Part shown: positions 33,589 to 41,750 of the stretch, one piece after another
How positions within the stretch are numbered: position 1 is the first letter of the stretch
Layout of the letters: the number at the start of each line of letters is the position of its first letter
From: Nitrospirillum pindoramense
GTDB taxonomy: Bacteria; Pseudomonadota; Alphaproteobacteria; Azospirillales; Azospirillaceae
Assembly: GCF_007827955.1 (NCBI RefSeq)
Contig: NZ_VITR01000001.1
Span: 496,001-560,000, forward strand
DNA length: 64,000 bases
Reading direction: 5' to 3'
The notes under the pieces: generated by a model
Databases searched by the model: none
The model's input: only the letters and a program-made list of their open reading frames with translations
What the model was told of the DNA's origin: nothing
Translations under genes and position numbers: made by a program

Positions 33589-34284
33589 TCAGAACGCGTA
33601 CTTCATGGTCAGGCTCAGCACCGGGTACCAGCTGTAGTCCTTCACGTCGTCGCGCAGTTCCTGGCGTTCGGCATCCAGGCGGCTTTGGAAGTCGGGGGTG
33701 GTGGTGACGGGCCCGCTGGCGTCGAGGGAGACCCGGGGCGTGCCGTGGTACATGGCGCCCAGGTCGACGCCGAAGCGCCAGTGGTTGGCGACCGCGCCCT
33801 CATAGCCCACGCCGACGTAAGGGGCGAAGCGATTGAAGCCGATCTTGCCGTTCAGGCTGCCGACATCGCTGGCGGTGTAGGTCATGCCGTGGATGGTGTA
33901 GGTGGCGTTTTGCGGCGTGCCCTTCAGGTCGATCGCGTTCAGGTTCAGGCGCGCGCCTGCGGTCACGCGCCAGCCGCCGCCGAAGGGATGCAGGTCCGCC
34001 AGCAGGCCGAAGGATTCCAGCGTGGCGTCGCCGTCATAGCGCACGTCGCGCACCGTGTGGTTGGCGGTGAAGGCGAAGCCGTTGGCGTTCAGGCGCAGGC
34101 CGAAATGGTCGTCGAAGCGGGCGCCGACCTCCGCCCCCAAGCCCAAGGTGCTGACCACCGGGCCGGCGCTCAGCCAGGGGCCTTGTTCCGCCGTCTGGGC
34201 CCGGGCGGACAAGACGGTGGCCAGCGCCATGACACCCCCCAGGGCGGCAGTCAGGGTGAGGTGGGCATTGCGGCGGATCGGCAT
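33589..34284 (-). CDS. Outer-membrane beta-barrel protein (OmpW/OmpA-barrel-like)
   Basis: The product has 231 residues. A signal peptide ends at ARA-QT (about residue 30). The mature chain alternates amphipathic strands (PWLSAGPVVSTLGLGAEVGARF, GLRLNANGFAFTAN, GWRVTAGARLNLNAID, FAPYVGVGYEGAV, HWRFGVDLGAMYHG) and ends in YAF, the usual outer-membrane C-terminal signature. The pattern fits a small 8-strand barrel with a short acidic helix before the last strand (LDAERQELRDDVKDYSWYP). The function is unknown. It is convergent with the phosphatase. The start has no strong ribosome-binding sequence. Confidence 0.83.
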   Translation of the reverse strand: MPIRRNAHLTLTAALGGVMALATVLSARAQTAEQGPWLSAGPVVSTLGLGAEVGARFDDHFGLRLNANGFAFTANHTVRDVRYDGDATLESFGLLADLHPFGGGWRVTAGARLNLNAIDLKGTPQNATYTIHGMTYTASDVGSLNGKIGFNRFAPYVGVGYEGAVANHWRFGVDLGAMYHGTPRVSLDASGPVTTTPDFQSRLDAERQELRDDVKDYSWYPVLSLTMKYAF

Positions 34285-34568
34285 CGGTAGGCGCTCCGGT
34301 TACCAGGTGGATATCGTCCCGGCTGGGACTGTCATGGTGGGACATCGTCAGGGCCGGGGGGCGGCTTCTTTACTTCAAGGGACGGGCAGCCCGCCACCGT
34401 CGTGCTGCGCTTGAAAGGGGGCCGGGCTTGTTCCGGTTCCCGGTGGAACCGGATGACCCTTTTCGGTGGGGCCGCCGCCCGTCCCCGGCATGGCCCGCCT
34501 TGACAGACGGGCGCGCGCGTCCTGATCTGGCCCATGCTTTTCACCGCCGACTGGTTGGACACCCGCCC

Positions 34569-35273
34569 ATGCCGCTGCTGCGGACACTGCCGCTGGTCCT
34601 GTTGGACGCCGACACCTACGCCCGCCTCTGGTCCCTGCTGGATGAGGGGGAACGGGCGCGGGCCAACCGTTTCATGTTTGAGGCCAACCGGCAGGAATAT
34701 GTGGCGGCCCACGGCCTGGTGCGCCTCTGGCTGGGCCGTCTGCTGGACCGGCCGCCGGCCGCGCTGGCCTTCGCCCCGATTACCCCCCAGGGCAAGCCGG
34801 GCCTGGTGGATGGGCCGCCGGGCCTGGACTTCAACCTGTCGCACACGGAGGGCCTGGTGGCCTGCGCCGTGACGCTGGAGCCGGACTGCCGCGTGGGCGC
34901 GGATGTGGAGCCGGGCGGCCGCCACATCGGAGCCGACGTGGCGACGGCCATGTTCGCGGCGGAGGAACTGGCCTGGCTGGACGCCCGCCCCGCCGGCCGC
35001 TCGGGACCGGACATGGTGAGCGTGTGGACGCTGAAGGAGGCCTATATCAAGGCGCTGGGTGTGGGGCTGTCGTTGCCGACCGACAGCTTCGCCATACAGC
35101 CGGATGGGCCGTGCCTGATCCGCCACGACGGTTCCATGCCGGTGGGCCAGGGCTGCCGGCTGTGGACGCGCGACTTGGCCAGCGGCCACAAGGCGGCGGT
35201 GGCCTGGGTGGGCCCTGAAGGCCGGCCTGCCGCCGATCTCGTGATGGAGGAGGGGCTGGCCGACCTGTGGTAG
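34569..35273 (+). CDS. Sfp-type 4'-phosphopantetheinyl transferase
   Basis: I start at MPLLRTLPLVLL, giving 234 residues, the usual Sfp length. A longer frame from 34428 exists, but its extra residues do not look like the family. RANRFMFEANRQEYVAAHGLVRLWLGRLL is the N-terminal half. FNLSHTEGLVACAV, then VGADVEPGG with the metal-binding D and E, and WTLKEAYIKALGVGLSLP with the conserved KEA--K motif, are diagnostic. It transfers phosphopantetheine from CoA to a carrier-protein serine. No NRPS, PKS or carrier is in the window, so its partner is elsewhere. It is convergent with the cobalamin-regulated receptor gene, with stops four bases apart. Confidence 0.92.
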   Translation: MPLLRTLPLVLLDADTYARLWSLLDEGERARANRFMFEANRQEYVAAHGLVRLWLGRLLDRPPAALAFAPITPQGKPGLVDGPPGLDFNLSHTEGLVACAVTLEPDCRVGADVEPGGRHIGADVATAMFAAEELAWLDARPAGRSGPDMVSVWTLKEAYIKALGVGLSLPTDSFAIQPDGPCLIRHDGSMPVGQGCRLWTRDLASGHKAAVAWVGPEGRPAADLVMEEGLADLW

Positions 35274-35277
35274 GTGC

Positions 35278-37347
35278 CTAAAACACCTTCCCGATGGTGA
35301 AGCGGACGGAGCGCGGCTCCAACGGGTGCAGATGCAGATCGCCGACGCCCTCGGCCGGTTCGCCCTTCAGGCGATCGGTGTAGTAGTAGTCGGCGGCGTC
35401 ATCCTTGCTGTCGAAGACGTTGTAGAGGCCGACGCCGAAGCGCAGGCCACCCGCCAGCGTATAGTTGGCCGTCAGGTTCCATTCCTGGCTGCCGGGCGCG
35501 CGCACGCTGTTGTCCGCGACCAGGGGATGGGCGCCGAAGTACCGGTATTCAATGCCGCCGGTCCATCCCGTCTCCTGGGGGCCCAGGTCCCGCAAATAGA
35601 TCCCCAGCGAGCCGATCAGCCTGGGTGCGTCGGGGATGAAGTTGCCGGCCGGGTCGGTGTCGGTATAGCGGGCATGGCTGAAGGCGGCGCTGCCGTAGAA
35701 CTCCAGCCAGCTGAAGGGGGTATAGGTCGCGTTCAGTTCCACCCCGCGCCGACGGCTGGGGCGCCCGGCCTCCGTCTGGCCCACATCGGCGTCGTAGGTC
35801 AGCTCCGACACGAAATCTATCTGGAAGGCTGTCAGGGTGGCTGCCAAGTTGGGCAGGAGCATGCTGCGCAGTCCCACCTCCTCACCGTCAGCCTTGGCCA
35901 GCAGCGGCGCATTACCCCCATCGGCGCCCTTCGGGGTGGTGCCGCGCACGTCGTCACTATGGAAGCCACGGCCGGCGCTGACGTAGACCTCCGTTCCCTG
36001 CCACAGGGTGGCGACGACGCTGCCCTTGGGCTGAAACAGGCGCGCCGCCACCACGCCGGCGTTACTGCCGTGGTCGGTGGCGGTCAGGTAGTCCTCGCGC
36101 AGACCCGCGACGGTGCGCAGCCAAGATGTCCAGTGGCTGGTGATTTGGATATAGGCGCCGCCGCCGGCCTCCCGGACGTTGTCGGTATCGACCAGGGCAT
36201 AGGCGATGCGGGCCTTGGTCGCCTGCAAATCCACGTGCACGTCATCGAAACGCGCATCCAGGCCGATCACGATCTCGTGACCCAGGCCCAGCAGGCTCAC
36301 GGGCCGGCTATAGCTGCCGGCGCCGCCCGCCACCATGCGGTTCTCGTCCTGGGCGTGCTGGTCGCCATCAATGGGATTATTCAGGAAATGGGTGAAATCA
36401 TTCCATAGGGTCAGCTGGTTGTTGATGATATAGGCGTTGGCCGTCACGTGGCCCCCGGCCAGCCAGCCCTTTTCCAAGGGCATAGCGACGGTGCCGGACA
36501 GGCTCATGCGCCGGGCTTGGCCGCCGTCCGTGGGGTCCAGGGTGCCATAGCGGCCGATCAGGCCCTGCGCGATGGCGCGCTCCGGCTGGTCGGTGGTGGC
36601 GTTCCATAAGGCGCGGTAGTACATAGCCGCGACGCTGAAGCCGTCGTGCCGGTCCCCTTGGCTGTAGCGCAGCACGGCGTTGCCCTTGCGCAGATTGTCC
36701 GGATGGTCCCAAGGGCCGTCGTAGTGCTCCAGCTCACCGCCCGCCATCAGGTGGCCGGCGCCCAGGTCGGCGCTTCCGGCGGCGAAGGCGCGCTGATAGC
36801 CAAGCGTGCCTGCCGTCAGCGCCACTTGATTTGGAATCCGGTCCAGATAGTCCATCTGGACGGAGCCGACGGCGGAGAAGTCACCCTGCGCCGCGAAGTA
36901 GGGGCCTTTGGTATAGCCGATGCCGCTGGCCAGTTCCGGGATCACGAAATTCAGGTCGGTGTAGCCCTGGCCGTGGGCGTGGGTACGCATGTTCACCGGC
37001 ATGCCGTCCACACTGGTGGCCATGTCGGTGCCGTGGTCCAGGTTGAAGCCGCGCAGCAGGTACTGGTTGGCCTTGCCCTCCCCGCTGTGGCTCGTGACCA
37101 CAAGGCCGGGCACGGTCTCCAGCATTTGGCCCACGCGGTAGGCCGGCAACAGATCCAGTTCCTCCTTCACCACCACGCCCTGGCTGGAGGTGATGGCGGT
37201 ACCGATCAGGTCGCGGCGGGCGGCGGTGACCACCACGTCGTCGAGGATGGTGGGCGATGACGCGTCATTCTCCGGGCCGGCCGCAAGGGCCGCCGGGCAG
37301 GCCAGCAACAGCAGTGACGTTGTTATTCCGGAAATGAAACGACCCAT
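35278..37347 (-). CDS. TonB-dependent receptor under a cobalamin riboswitch
   Basis: The start MGRFISGITTS gives 689 residues; the longer frame runs back through the riboswitch and is rejected. The signal peptide ends at ALAA-GP (about residue 23). A TonB-box-like DDVVVTAARR opens the plug, followed by YLLRGFNLDHGTDMATSVDGMPVN, where the RGFNLDHGTD segment is typical of a receptor subfamily, and YTKGPYFAAQGDF. The C-terminus RFTIGKVF ends in Phe. The riboswitch 43 bases upstream of the ATG argues that the substrate is cobalamin or another corrinoid, or a B12-linked metal complex. The plug is not a close BtuB look-alike, so I leave the symbol empty. Confidence 0.92.
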   Translation of the reverse strand: MGRFISGITTSLLLLACPAALAAGPENDASSPTILDDVVVTAARRDLIGTAITSSQGVVVKEELDLLPAYRVGQMLETVPGLVVTSHSGEGKANQYLLRGFNLDHGTDMATSVDGMPVNMRTHAHGQGYTDLNFVIPELASGIGYTKGPYFAAQGDFSAVGSVQMDYLDRIPNQVALTAGTLGYQRAFAAGSADLGAGHLMAGGELEHYDGPWDHPDNLRKGNAVLRYSQGDRHDGFSVAAMYYRALWNATTDQPERAIAQGLIGRYGTLDPTDGGQARRMSLSGTVAMPLEKGWLAGGHVTANAYIINNQLTLWNDFTHFLNNPIDGDQHAQDENRMVAGGAGSYSRPVSLLGLGHEIVIGLDARFDDVHVDLQATKARIAYALVDTDNVREAGGGAYIQITSHWTSWLRTVAGLREDYLTATDHGSNAGVVAARLFQPKGSVVATLWQGTEVYVSAGRGFHSDDVRGTTPKGADGGNAPLLAKADGEEVGLRSMLLPNLAATLTAFQIDFVSELTYDADVGQTEAGRPSRRRGVELNATYTPFSWLEFYGSAAFSHARYTDTDPAGNFIPDAPRLIGSLGIYLRDLGPQETGWTGGIEYRYFGAHPLVADNSVRAPGSQEWNLTANYTLAGGLRFGVGLYNVFDSKDDAADYYYTDRLKGEPAEGVGDLHLHPLEPRSVRFTIGKVF

Positions 37348-37389
37348 GAATATCGGCCTCTTGGGCAAGCTAATACGCCACCGCGGTCT

Positions 37390-37554
37390 GACGGCAGGTT
37401 TCCTGGCCCGCAGGTCGTCTCCCCCTTGGCGCCGCCTTCCCGGTTTCCCAGGGGCCTGGTCCCTGCCAGATGACTGGCGGCAGCGACGGCTTGGGGGAGT
37501 ATCCCCCGTTCCGGGTTCCCCATTCATCCAGCCCGTTCAGGGTCTGGAACCGTC
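37390..37554 (-). promoter_or_regulatory. Cobalamin riboswitch
   Basis: Read on the minus strand, the leader contains, in order, GGTTCC, GGGGAACCCGG, a GCTGCCGCCAGT variant of the core, CCGGGAAGGCGGC, and the B12 box GCCAGGAAACCTGCC (37407-37393). GACGG at 37554-37550 pairs with CCGTC at 37394-37390 to close the P1 stem. The aptamer sits 43 bases before the receptor start, where cobalamin binding would be expected to sequester the ribosome site or terminate transcription. The middle core deviates from the classical GCCCCCGCAACTGT, so subclass assignment is uncertain. Confidence 0.85.
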
Positions 37555-37926
37555 CCGGTTCTTCTATGGTTAATTGCAGGGGCGCGCAAATGCGATGATG
37601 TCGCGCCGGGGCAAGCACCCTGCCGAACAAGCTTGTCGGTTGTATGACACGGGCCGCGCTGGCGCGGACATGGCAGCAATTCGAGGGGTCTTGAGAGATT
37701 TCCCTTGTACCTGGGAGCGGTCACAGCCACTTATGCGGTCCTAAGGAATGGATGAGCCTCATCCGTTCCCATGCCGGGCCGCTGGGCCCGGCGGTATCCC
37801 CCGGGTGGCGCGTAGCGGTGGCGGCCAAATCGCCCCTGTGCACCCAGGGCATGCTCAACCTTTCGACACCACGCCTGCCGGCACGCGCCCGGGCAAGGGC
37901 TTGACCGCGATTTCGCAGCCGCGCAT
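37555..37926. other. Intergenic region with two adjacent hairpins upstream of rhlE
   Basis: The right side, 37745-37792, has two back-to-back stems. The first is 37745-37755 with 37759-37769 (one G-T pair, 3-base loop); the second is 37773-37780 with 37785-37792 (8 bp, 4-base loop). They may be a transcript end or the structured 5' leader of the helicase mRNA. The left side should hold the promoter for the riboswitch transcript on the minus strand. I see no gene here. Confidence 0.5.
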
Positions 37927-39567
37927 ATGACCGCGGCCGGCGCGTCGCCCTGGGATTCTACGACATTGACCGCTTTCGATACCCTTTCCCTGCGGCCTGA
38001 GATTCAGGCCGCTTTGGCCCAGTTGGGCCATCATACCGCCACCCCCATCCAGGCGCGGGCCATTCCCCATGCGCTGGAGGGCCGCGACATCCTGGGCATC
38101 GCCCAGACCGGCACCGGCAAGACCGCCGCCTTCACCCTGCCCATCCTGCAGCGCCTGGGCGCCGCCCCGTCGGCCCTGCCGCTGCGCATGCCCCGCGCCC
38201 TGATCCTGACGCCGACGCGTGAGCTGGCGGTTCAGATCGGGGAGAGCATCACCAATTACGGCACCGGCCTGAAGCTGAGCCACACCGTCATCCTGGGCGG
38301 CGTCGGTCAGGGCAACCAGGTCAAGGCGCTGGCCGCCGGCATCGACATCGTGGTTGCCACCCCCGGCCGCCTGCTGGACCTGATGACCCAGGGCCATGTG
38401 CGCCTGGACAAGGTCGAGGTGCTGGTGCTGGACGAGGCCGACCGCATGCTGGACATGGGCTTCATCCACAGTCTGAAGAAGATCATGGCCAAGCTGCCGG
38501 CCAACCGGCAGACGCTGTTCTTCTCCGCCACCATGCCGGGCGACGTGTCGGAGCTGGCGAACAAGATGCTGCGCGATCCGCTGCGCGTGGAGGTGACGCC
38601 CGTCTCCACCACCGCCGAGCGCATCGACCAGAAGGTCATCTTCGTGCCGGCGCCGGAAAAGCGCCACGTGCTGGTCGACCTGATCCGACGTGACACCGGC
38701 ATGCAGCGCAGCATCGTCTTCACCCGCACCAAGCACGGCGCCAACCGCGTCTCCGCGCAGTTGGAGCAGGCGGGCATCGAGGCCGCCGCCATCCATGGCA
38801 ACAAGTCGCAGAACGCCCGGCAGAAGGCGCTGGATGGCTTCCGCGCCGGCACCGTGCGCGTGCTGGTGGCGACCGACATCGCGGCGCGCGGCATCGACGT
38901 CGATGGCGTCACCCACGTGGTGAACTTCGACCTGCCCAACGAGCCGGAAACCTACGTCCATCGCATCGGCCGCACCGCTCGCGCCGGCGCCTCCGGCGTC
39001 GCCGTGTCGCTGTGCACGGCCGATGGGGAGGAGCGCGGCTACCTGCGTGACATCGAGAAGCTGATCCGCAAGTCCATCCCTGTGGGCGAGCGGCCGGAGG
39101 CCACGCCCCAGGCCGCCGCCGCCCCGGTGAGCCGCCCGCCGCTGCCGGCCCGTCCGCCGCGCAACGGTGGCAATCCGGGCCGTGGGCAGCGCCAGAGCGC
39201 GCGGGCTTCCGACGGTCAGGCGGAAGGACGTTCGTCCGCCCGTAATGATGGCCCGCGTCCGGCCCGTCCGGACGGTGGCCGTCCGCAGCAGGCCCGCCCG
39301 GCCCAGCCCCAGGGGCCGCGTCCCGCCCAGGCGGGCCCGCGCCCCGAGGGCCGTCCGCAGGCCGCGCGTCCGGCTCAGCCGCAAGGCGCCCGTCCCGCCG
39401 CCGCCCACCCCGCCGCCCGGCCCACCCCCCGGCCCCAGGCCCCGCGTCCCGCCCAGGACGGTGGCCGTGGTACCCCGTTCTCCAGCTTCGTTGCGGCATT
39501 GAACGCGAACGAAGACCAGCAGCAGCCGACGCGTGAGGGCCGCGACCGTCCCCGCCGCCGCCGCTGA
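37927..39567 (+). CDS. rhlE: DEAD-box RNA helicase, RhlE type
   Basis: The product has 546 residues. The N-terminal Q-motif ([26 protein letters not shown]) is followed by [11 protein letters not shown] (motif I), PTRELAVQI (Ia), ATPGRLLDL (Ib), [13 protein letters not shown] (II), FFSATMP (III), [11 protein letters not shown] (IV), [12 protein letters not shown] (V) and [10 protein letters not shown] (VI). All helicase motifs are intact. The C-terminal 160 residues are a disordered Pro/Arg/Gln/Ala-rich tail with repeats of PAQPQGPRP type, expected to bind RNA and target ribosome or degradosome. RNase E is also in this window, which fits an RNA-turnover setting, although the two are not adjacent. 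The ATG lies after a GC-rich leader with strong hairpins. Confidence 0.95.
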   Translation: MTAAGASPWDSTTLTAFDTLSLRPEIQAALAQLGHHTATPIQARAIPHALEGRDILGIAQTGTGKTAAFTLPILQRLGAAPSALPLRMPRALILTPTRELAVQIGESITNYGTGLKLSHTVILGGVGQGNQVKALAAGIDIVVATPGRLLDLMTQGHVRLDKVEVLVLDEADRMLDMGFIHSLKKIMAKLPANRQTLFFSATMPGDVSELANKMLRDPLRVEVTPVSTTAERIDQKVIFVPAPEKRHVLVDLIRRDTGMQRSIVFTRTKHGANRVSAQLEQAGIEAAAIHGNKSQNARQKALDGFRAGTVRVLVATDIAARGIDVDGVTHVVNFDLPNEPETYVHRIGRTARAGASGVAVSLCTADGEERGYLRDIEKLIRKSIPVGERPEATPQAAAAPVSRPPLPARPPRNGGNPGRGQRQSARASDGQAEGRSSARNDGPRPARPDGGRPQQARPAQPQGPRPAQAGPRPEGRPQAARPAQPQGARPAAAHPAARPTPRPQAPRPAQDGGRGTPFSSFVAALNANEDQQQPTREGRDRPRRRR

Positions 39568-39617
39568 GCCGCGTGTCGTTCCGATATGTGATGGTTTTTT
39601 AGGAAGAGGAGGTCCCC

Positions 39618-39854
39618 ATGGGCCGCAGCAGCAAGCCGAAATCCAAGTCCGTCAACGAATTCGTCCTGTTCGATGTCCTCTATGACGATGGGTCGCGGTC
39701 GTCCAACCGCCGCGTTCCGTCCTCCGAACTGGGCGGCCTGGATGGTGACGAACCGGCGCGCGCCATCATCGAGGCGCAGGATCGCGAAATCGCCCTCATG
39801 TCCGGCAGCCCGCGCGGCCGCATCAAGTCGCTGACGCGCTCACCCGTCCGTTGA
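39618..39854 (+). CDS. Small conserved-looking hypothetical protein (78 aa)
   Basis: The chain runs from MGRSSKPKSKSVNEFVLFDVLYDDGSRSSNRRV to a basic C-terminus, GRIKSLTRSPVR. GAGGAGG lies about six bases before the ATG, a strong ribosome-binding sequence. The N-terminal lysine-rich stretch and the beta-rich centre (FVLFDVLYDDGS) suggest a compact nucleic-acid-binding or adaptor fold. It follows rhlE by 50 bases and probably shares its transcript, ending at the 39904-39940 terminator. I know of no assigned function. Its overlap with the promoter region for the next gene is limited to the end of the frame. Confidence 0.8.
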   Translation: MGRSSKPKSKSVNEFVLFDVLYDDGSRSSNRRVPSSELGGLDGDEPARAIIEAQDREIALMSGSPRGRIKSLTRSPVR

Positions 39855-39873
39855 GCCGTCCGTTGGCTCGGCG

Positions 39874-39904
39874 CTGATCCGTCCGGGTCGGCGCCCCGTA
39901 TAGA
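39874..39904 (+). promoter_or_regulatory. RpoE-type promoter upstream of the DUF2177 gene
   Basis: CTGATCCG (39874-39881) and CGTATAGA (39897-39904) are separated by 15 bases. Both elements are identical to those at 43198-43227 and 43239-43269, so this is a third copy of the same ECF-sigma promoter core. The expected start point is near 39910, about 55 bases before the DUF2177 ATG. Confidence 0.75.
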
Positions 39905-39940
39905 AAAGCGCCCCGTGACTTGATCCCGGGGCGCTTTTTC
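39904..39940 (+). terminator. Intrinsic terminator after the 78-aa gene
   Basis: AAAAGCGCCCCG at 39904-39915 pairs with CGGGGCGCTTTT at 39927-39938 (12-bp stem, 11-base loop), followed by a short T-run. It ends the rhlE/78-aa transcript. Its left arm coincides with the presumed start region of the RpoE-type promoter just upstream, so transcripts starting there would lack part of the stem. Confidence 0.85.
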
Positions 39941-39965
39941 TTTGAAACGGGGGAAGGGATAGCCC

Positions 39966-40385
39966 ATGGGCCCGGTGCTGCGTCATGCCGCGATTTATGC
40001 GGCCACCCTGATCACCTTCGTCGCCTTGGATGCCGTCTGGCTGACCCGCATGATCGGGTTCTATCGCCAGGTCATGGGCGACATGGTGGCGGACCAGCCA
40101 CGCGTCGGGGCGGCGGCGCTTTTCTATCTGCTGATGGGGGCTGGTATCGTTTTCTTCGCTGTCGAGCCGGCGACCCGCACGGACTCCCCCCTGGTCCAGG
40201 CGCTGGTGCGGGGCGCGCTTTTCGGCCTGCTCACCTATGGCACCTATGACCTGACCAACCATGCCACCCTGCGGCTGTGGTCCGCGCGGTTGACGGCGCT
40301 GGACATGGCCTGGGGGGCGGTGCTGACCGCCCTGGCGGCCACGGCCGGCTGCGCCGTCGCCCTTTATTTCAGCAGGAAGCCGTAA
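39966..40385 (+). CDS. DUF2177 family membrane protein
   Basis: The product has 139 residues and about four hydrophobic helices: HAAIYAATLITFVALDAVWL, VGAAALFYLLMGAGIVFFAV, LVRGALFGLLTYGTYDLTN and WGAVLTALAATAGCAVALYF. The DAVWL, FYR and YGTYDLTNHATL segments are typical of DUF2177. AAGGGA lies about eight bases before the ATG. The upstream promoter matches the RpoE-type core used by rpoE-chrR and the cfa operon, so it is likely part of a photo-oxidative or envelope-stress regulon. Its function is unknown. It overlaps the end of the convergent lipoprotein gene by 22 bases. Confidence 0.88.
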   Translation: MGPVLRHAAIYAATLITFVALDAVWLTRMIGFYRQVMGDMVADQPRVGAAALFYLLMGAGIVFFAVEPATRTDSPLVQALVRGALFGLLTYGTYDLTNHATLRLWSARLTALDMAWGAVLTALAATAGCAVALYFSRKP

Positions 40386-40852
40386 TAGCGGCCCCCGGCC
40401 GTCCGGTTGACGGATTGGCCGGGGGTGTAGTCGAAGGTGTCGTCCAGGGTCAGGCGGGTGAAAACCGGCTTGCCCACCATATCCAGATGCGCCAGATCCG
40501 CGATCTCATAGTGGACATGTACCTTGCCGTTGGCCAGGGACACCATCGCCACATCGCCGCCGATGCACACCTGGTCGTTGAACTTCGGGCGGACGTAATA
40601 GGTGTCGCGGCCATCGGCCAGCACCATGGATTCGACGCGGCGCACGTCCACCGGCGTCAGCGGCAGTTCGATGCGGTAGAAGGACAGCACGTCGGTCCCC
40701 GTGGGGCGGGTGGTGTGCAGGTCCAAGCTGCAGGCGGCCTGCAGCATCTTTTGATCGGGACCGGGGCCCATCGGGTCATCGCCGGAGCAGCCGGCCAGCG
40801 CCAAGCTGGCCCCCAGGCCCAAGACGGGCATAATCCTAAGCCAAGCGCGCAT
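40364..40852 (-). CDS. Hypothetical lipoprotein
   Basis: The product has 162 residues with lipobox LAGC at about residues 19-22, following MRAWLRIMPVLGLGASLALAG. The mature part is mostly beta (LSFYRIELPLTPVDVRRVESMVLADGRDTYYVRPKF, KVHVHYEIADLAHLD, DTFDYTPGQSVNRTAGGRYYGFLLK). Ser-Gly follows the lipid cysteine, so outer-membrane sorting is expected. It has the flavour of a small ligand-binding or cupin-like sandwich; no family is identified. It lies 61 bases after the DUF1295 gene on the same strand and might be the last gene of the rpoE-chrR operon (inference). Confidence 0.8.
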   Translation of the reverse strand: MRAWLRIMPVLGLGASLALAGCSGDDPMGPGPDQKMLQAACSLDLHTTRPTGTDVLSFYRIELPLTPVDVRRVESMVLADGRDTYYVRPKFNDQVCIGGDVAMVSLANGKVHVHYEIADLAHLDMVGKPVFTRLTLDDTFDYTPGQSVNRTAGGRYYGFLLK

Positions 40853-40913
40853 GCCATTCCCCTTAGCGACCCTACCCCGCTATTGGACAGAGCGCCTGGG
40901 GATGGTCAAGGGG

Positions 40914-41747
40914 CTAATCCGTGTCCGGCCGCCGCGGGGGCAGGGGGAAGAAGGCGCTGGTGCGCTGGCAATAGGCGGCGAAGGCGGCCCCGCGCGACCG
41001 GGCCATGTGCGCCTCCAGCGGGGGAATGCCCGAGACGTGGACCAGCAGGCCGTACATCATGGCCGGCCCGATGAACGCCAGCCATCCCCAGGTCCAGGGA
41101 CCATCGACGGATGGCACCAGGGCGAAGCAGGGATAGGCCAGCCAGATCAGCCACTCGAAGAAATAATTGGGGTGGCGCGACCAGCGCCAAAGGCCGACAT
41201 CGCAAATACGCCCTTGGGCGTTGGGGGCATGGCTGTTGGCGCCGTGGCGGAAACGGGTCAACTGGGCGTCGGCGATCCCTTCGCCGGCGATCCCCGCCAG
41301 CAGCACCAGGGTCCCCACCACATCCAGCACGCCAAGGCCGGGCGCCGGGTTGCGCGCCGCGATATAGACCGTGATGGCCAGCAGCGCCGCAGCCACCGCC
41401 TGGCTTTGCAGGAACCAGAACAGGCGGGACGGCGCCCGTGCCCCCCAGGTACGCATCAGTTCCGCGTAACGTGGATCATCGCCGGCGCCCCGGGTGCGCA
41501 GCGCGATGTGGCCGGCCAGTCGCGCAGACCATAATCCCACCAGCGTGGCGACCAGAACTTGCCGGGCGCTGGTCGGCAGGTCACCCACCGGGATCAGGGC
41601 GGCGCATAGACCGCCCGCCCCCACGGTGAAGGACCAGGTGGCGTCCACCCAACCGGATTGCCGCGTCAGCCGCTGGACCGCCCAGGCGAGCGCCATGAGG
41701 GCGCTTTGGCCCAGCGCGATGGCCAGCAGCAGCGCCAGGGGTATCAC
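40914..41747 (-). CDS. DUF1295 membrane protein (steroid 5-alpha-reductase-like)
   Basis: The product has 277 residues. It has about seven hydrophobic helices, and the C-terminal part carries DUF1295/ICMT-type features: ICDVGLWRWSRHPNYFFEWLIWLAYPCFAL and VSGIPPLEAHMARSRGAAFAAYCQRTSAFFP. The HPNYFFE motif is a conserved catalytic-like segment of this superfamily. Relatives reduce or modify sterol-like or fatty-acid double bonds, or methylate, but the true reaction here is unknown. It begins three bases after chrR stops and is thus in the rpoE-chrR operon. In other alphaproteobacteria DUF1295 genes accompany CFA synthase in RpoE regulons. Confidence 0.9.
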   Translation of the reverse strand: MIPLALLLAIALGQSALMALAWAVQRLTRQSGWVDATWSFTVGAGGLCAALIPVGDLPTSARQVLVATLVGLWSARLAGHIALRTRGAGDDPRYAELMRTWGARAPSRLFWFLQSQAVAAALLAITVYIAARNPAPGLGVLDVVGTLVLLAGIAGEGIADAQLTRFRHGANSHAPNAQGRICDVGLWRWSRHPNYFFEWLIWLAYPCFALVPSVDGPWTWGWLAFIGPAMMYGLLVHVSGIPPLEAHMARSRGAAFAAYCQRTSAFFPLPPRRPDTD

Positions 41748-41750
41748 CGG

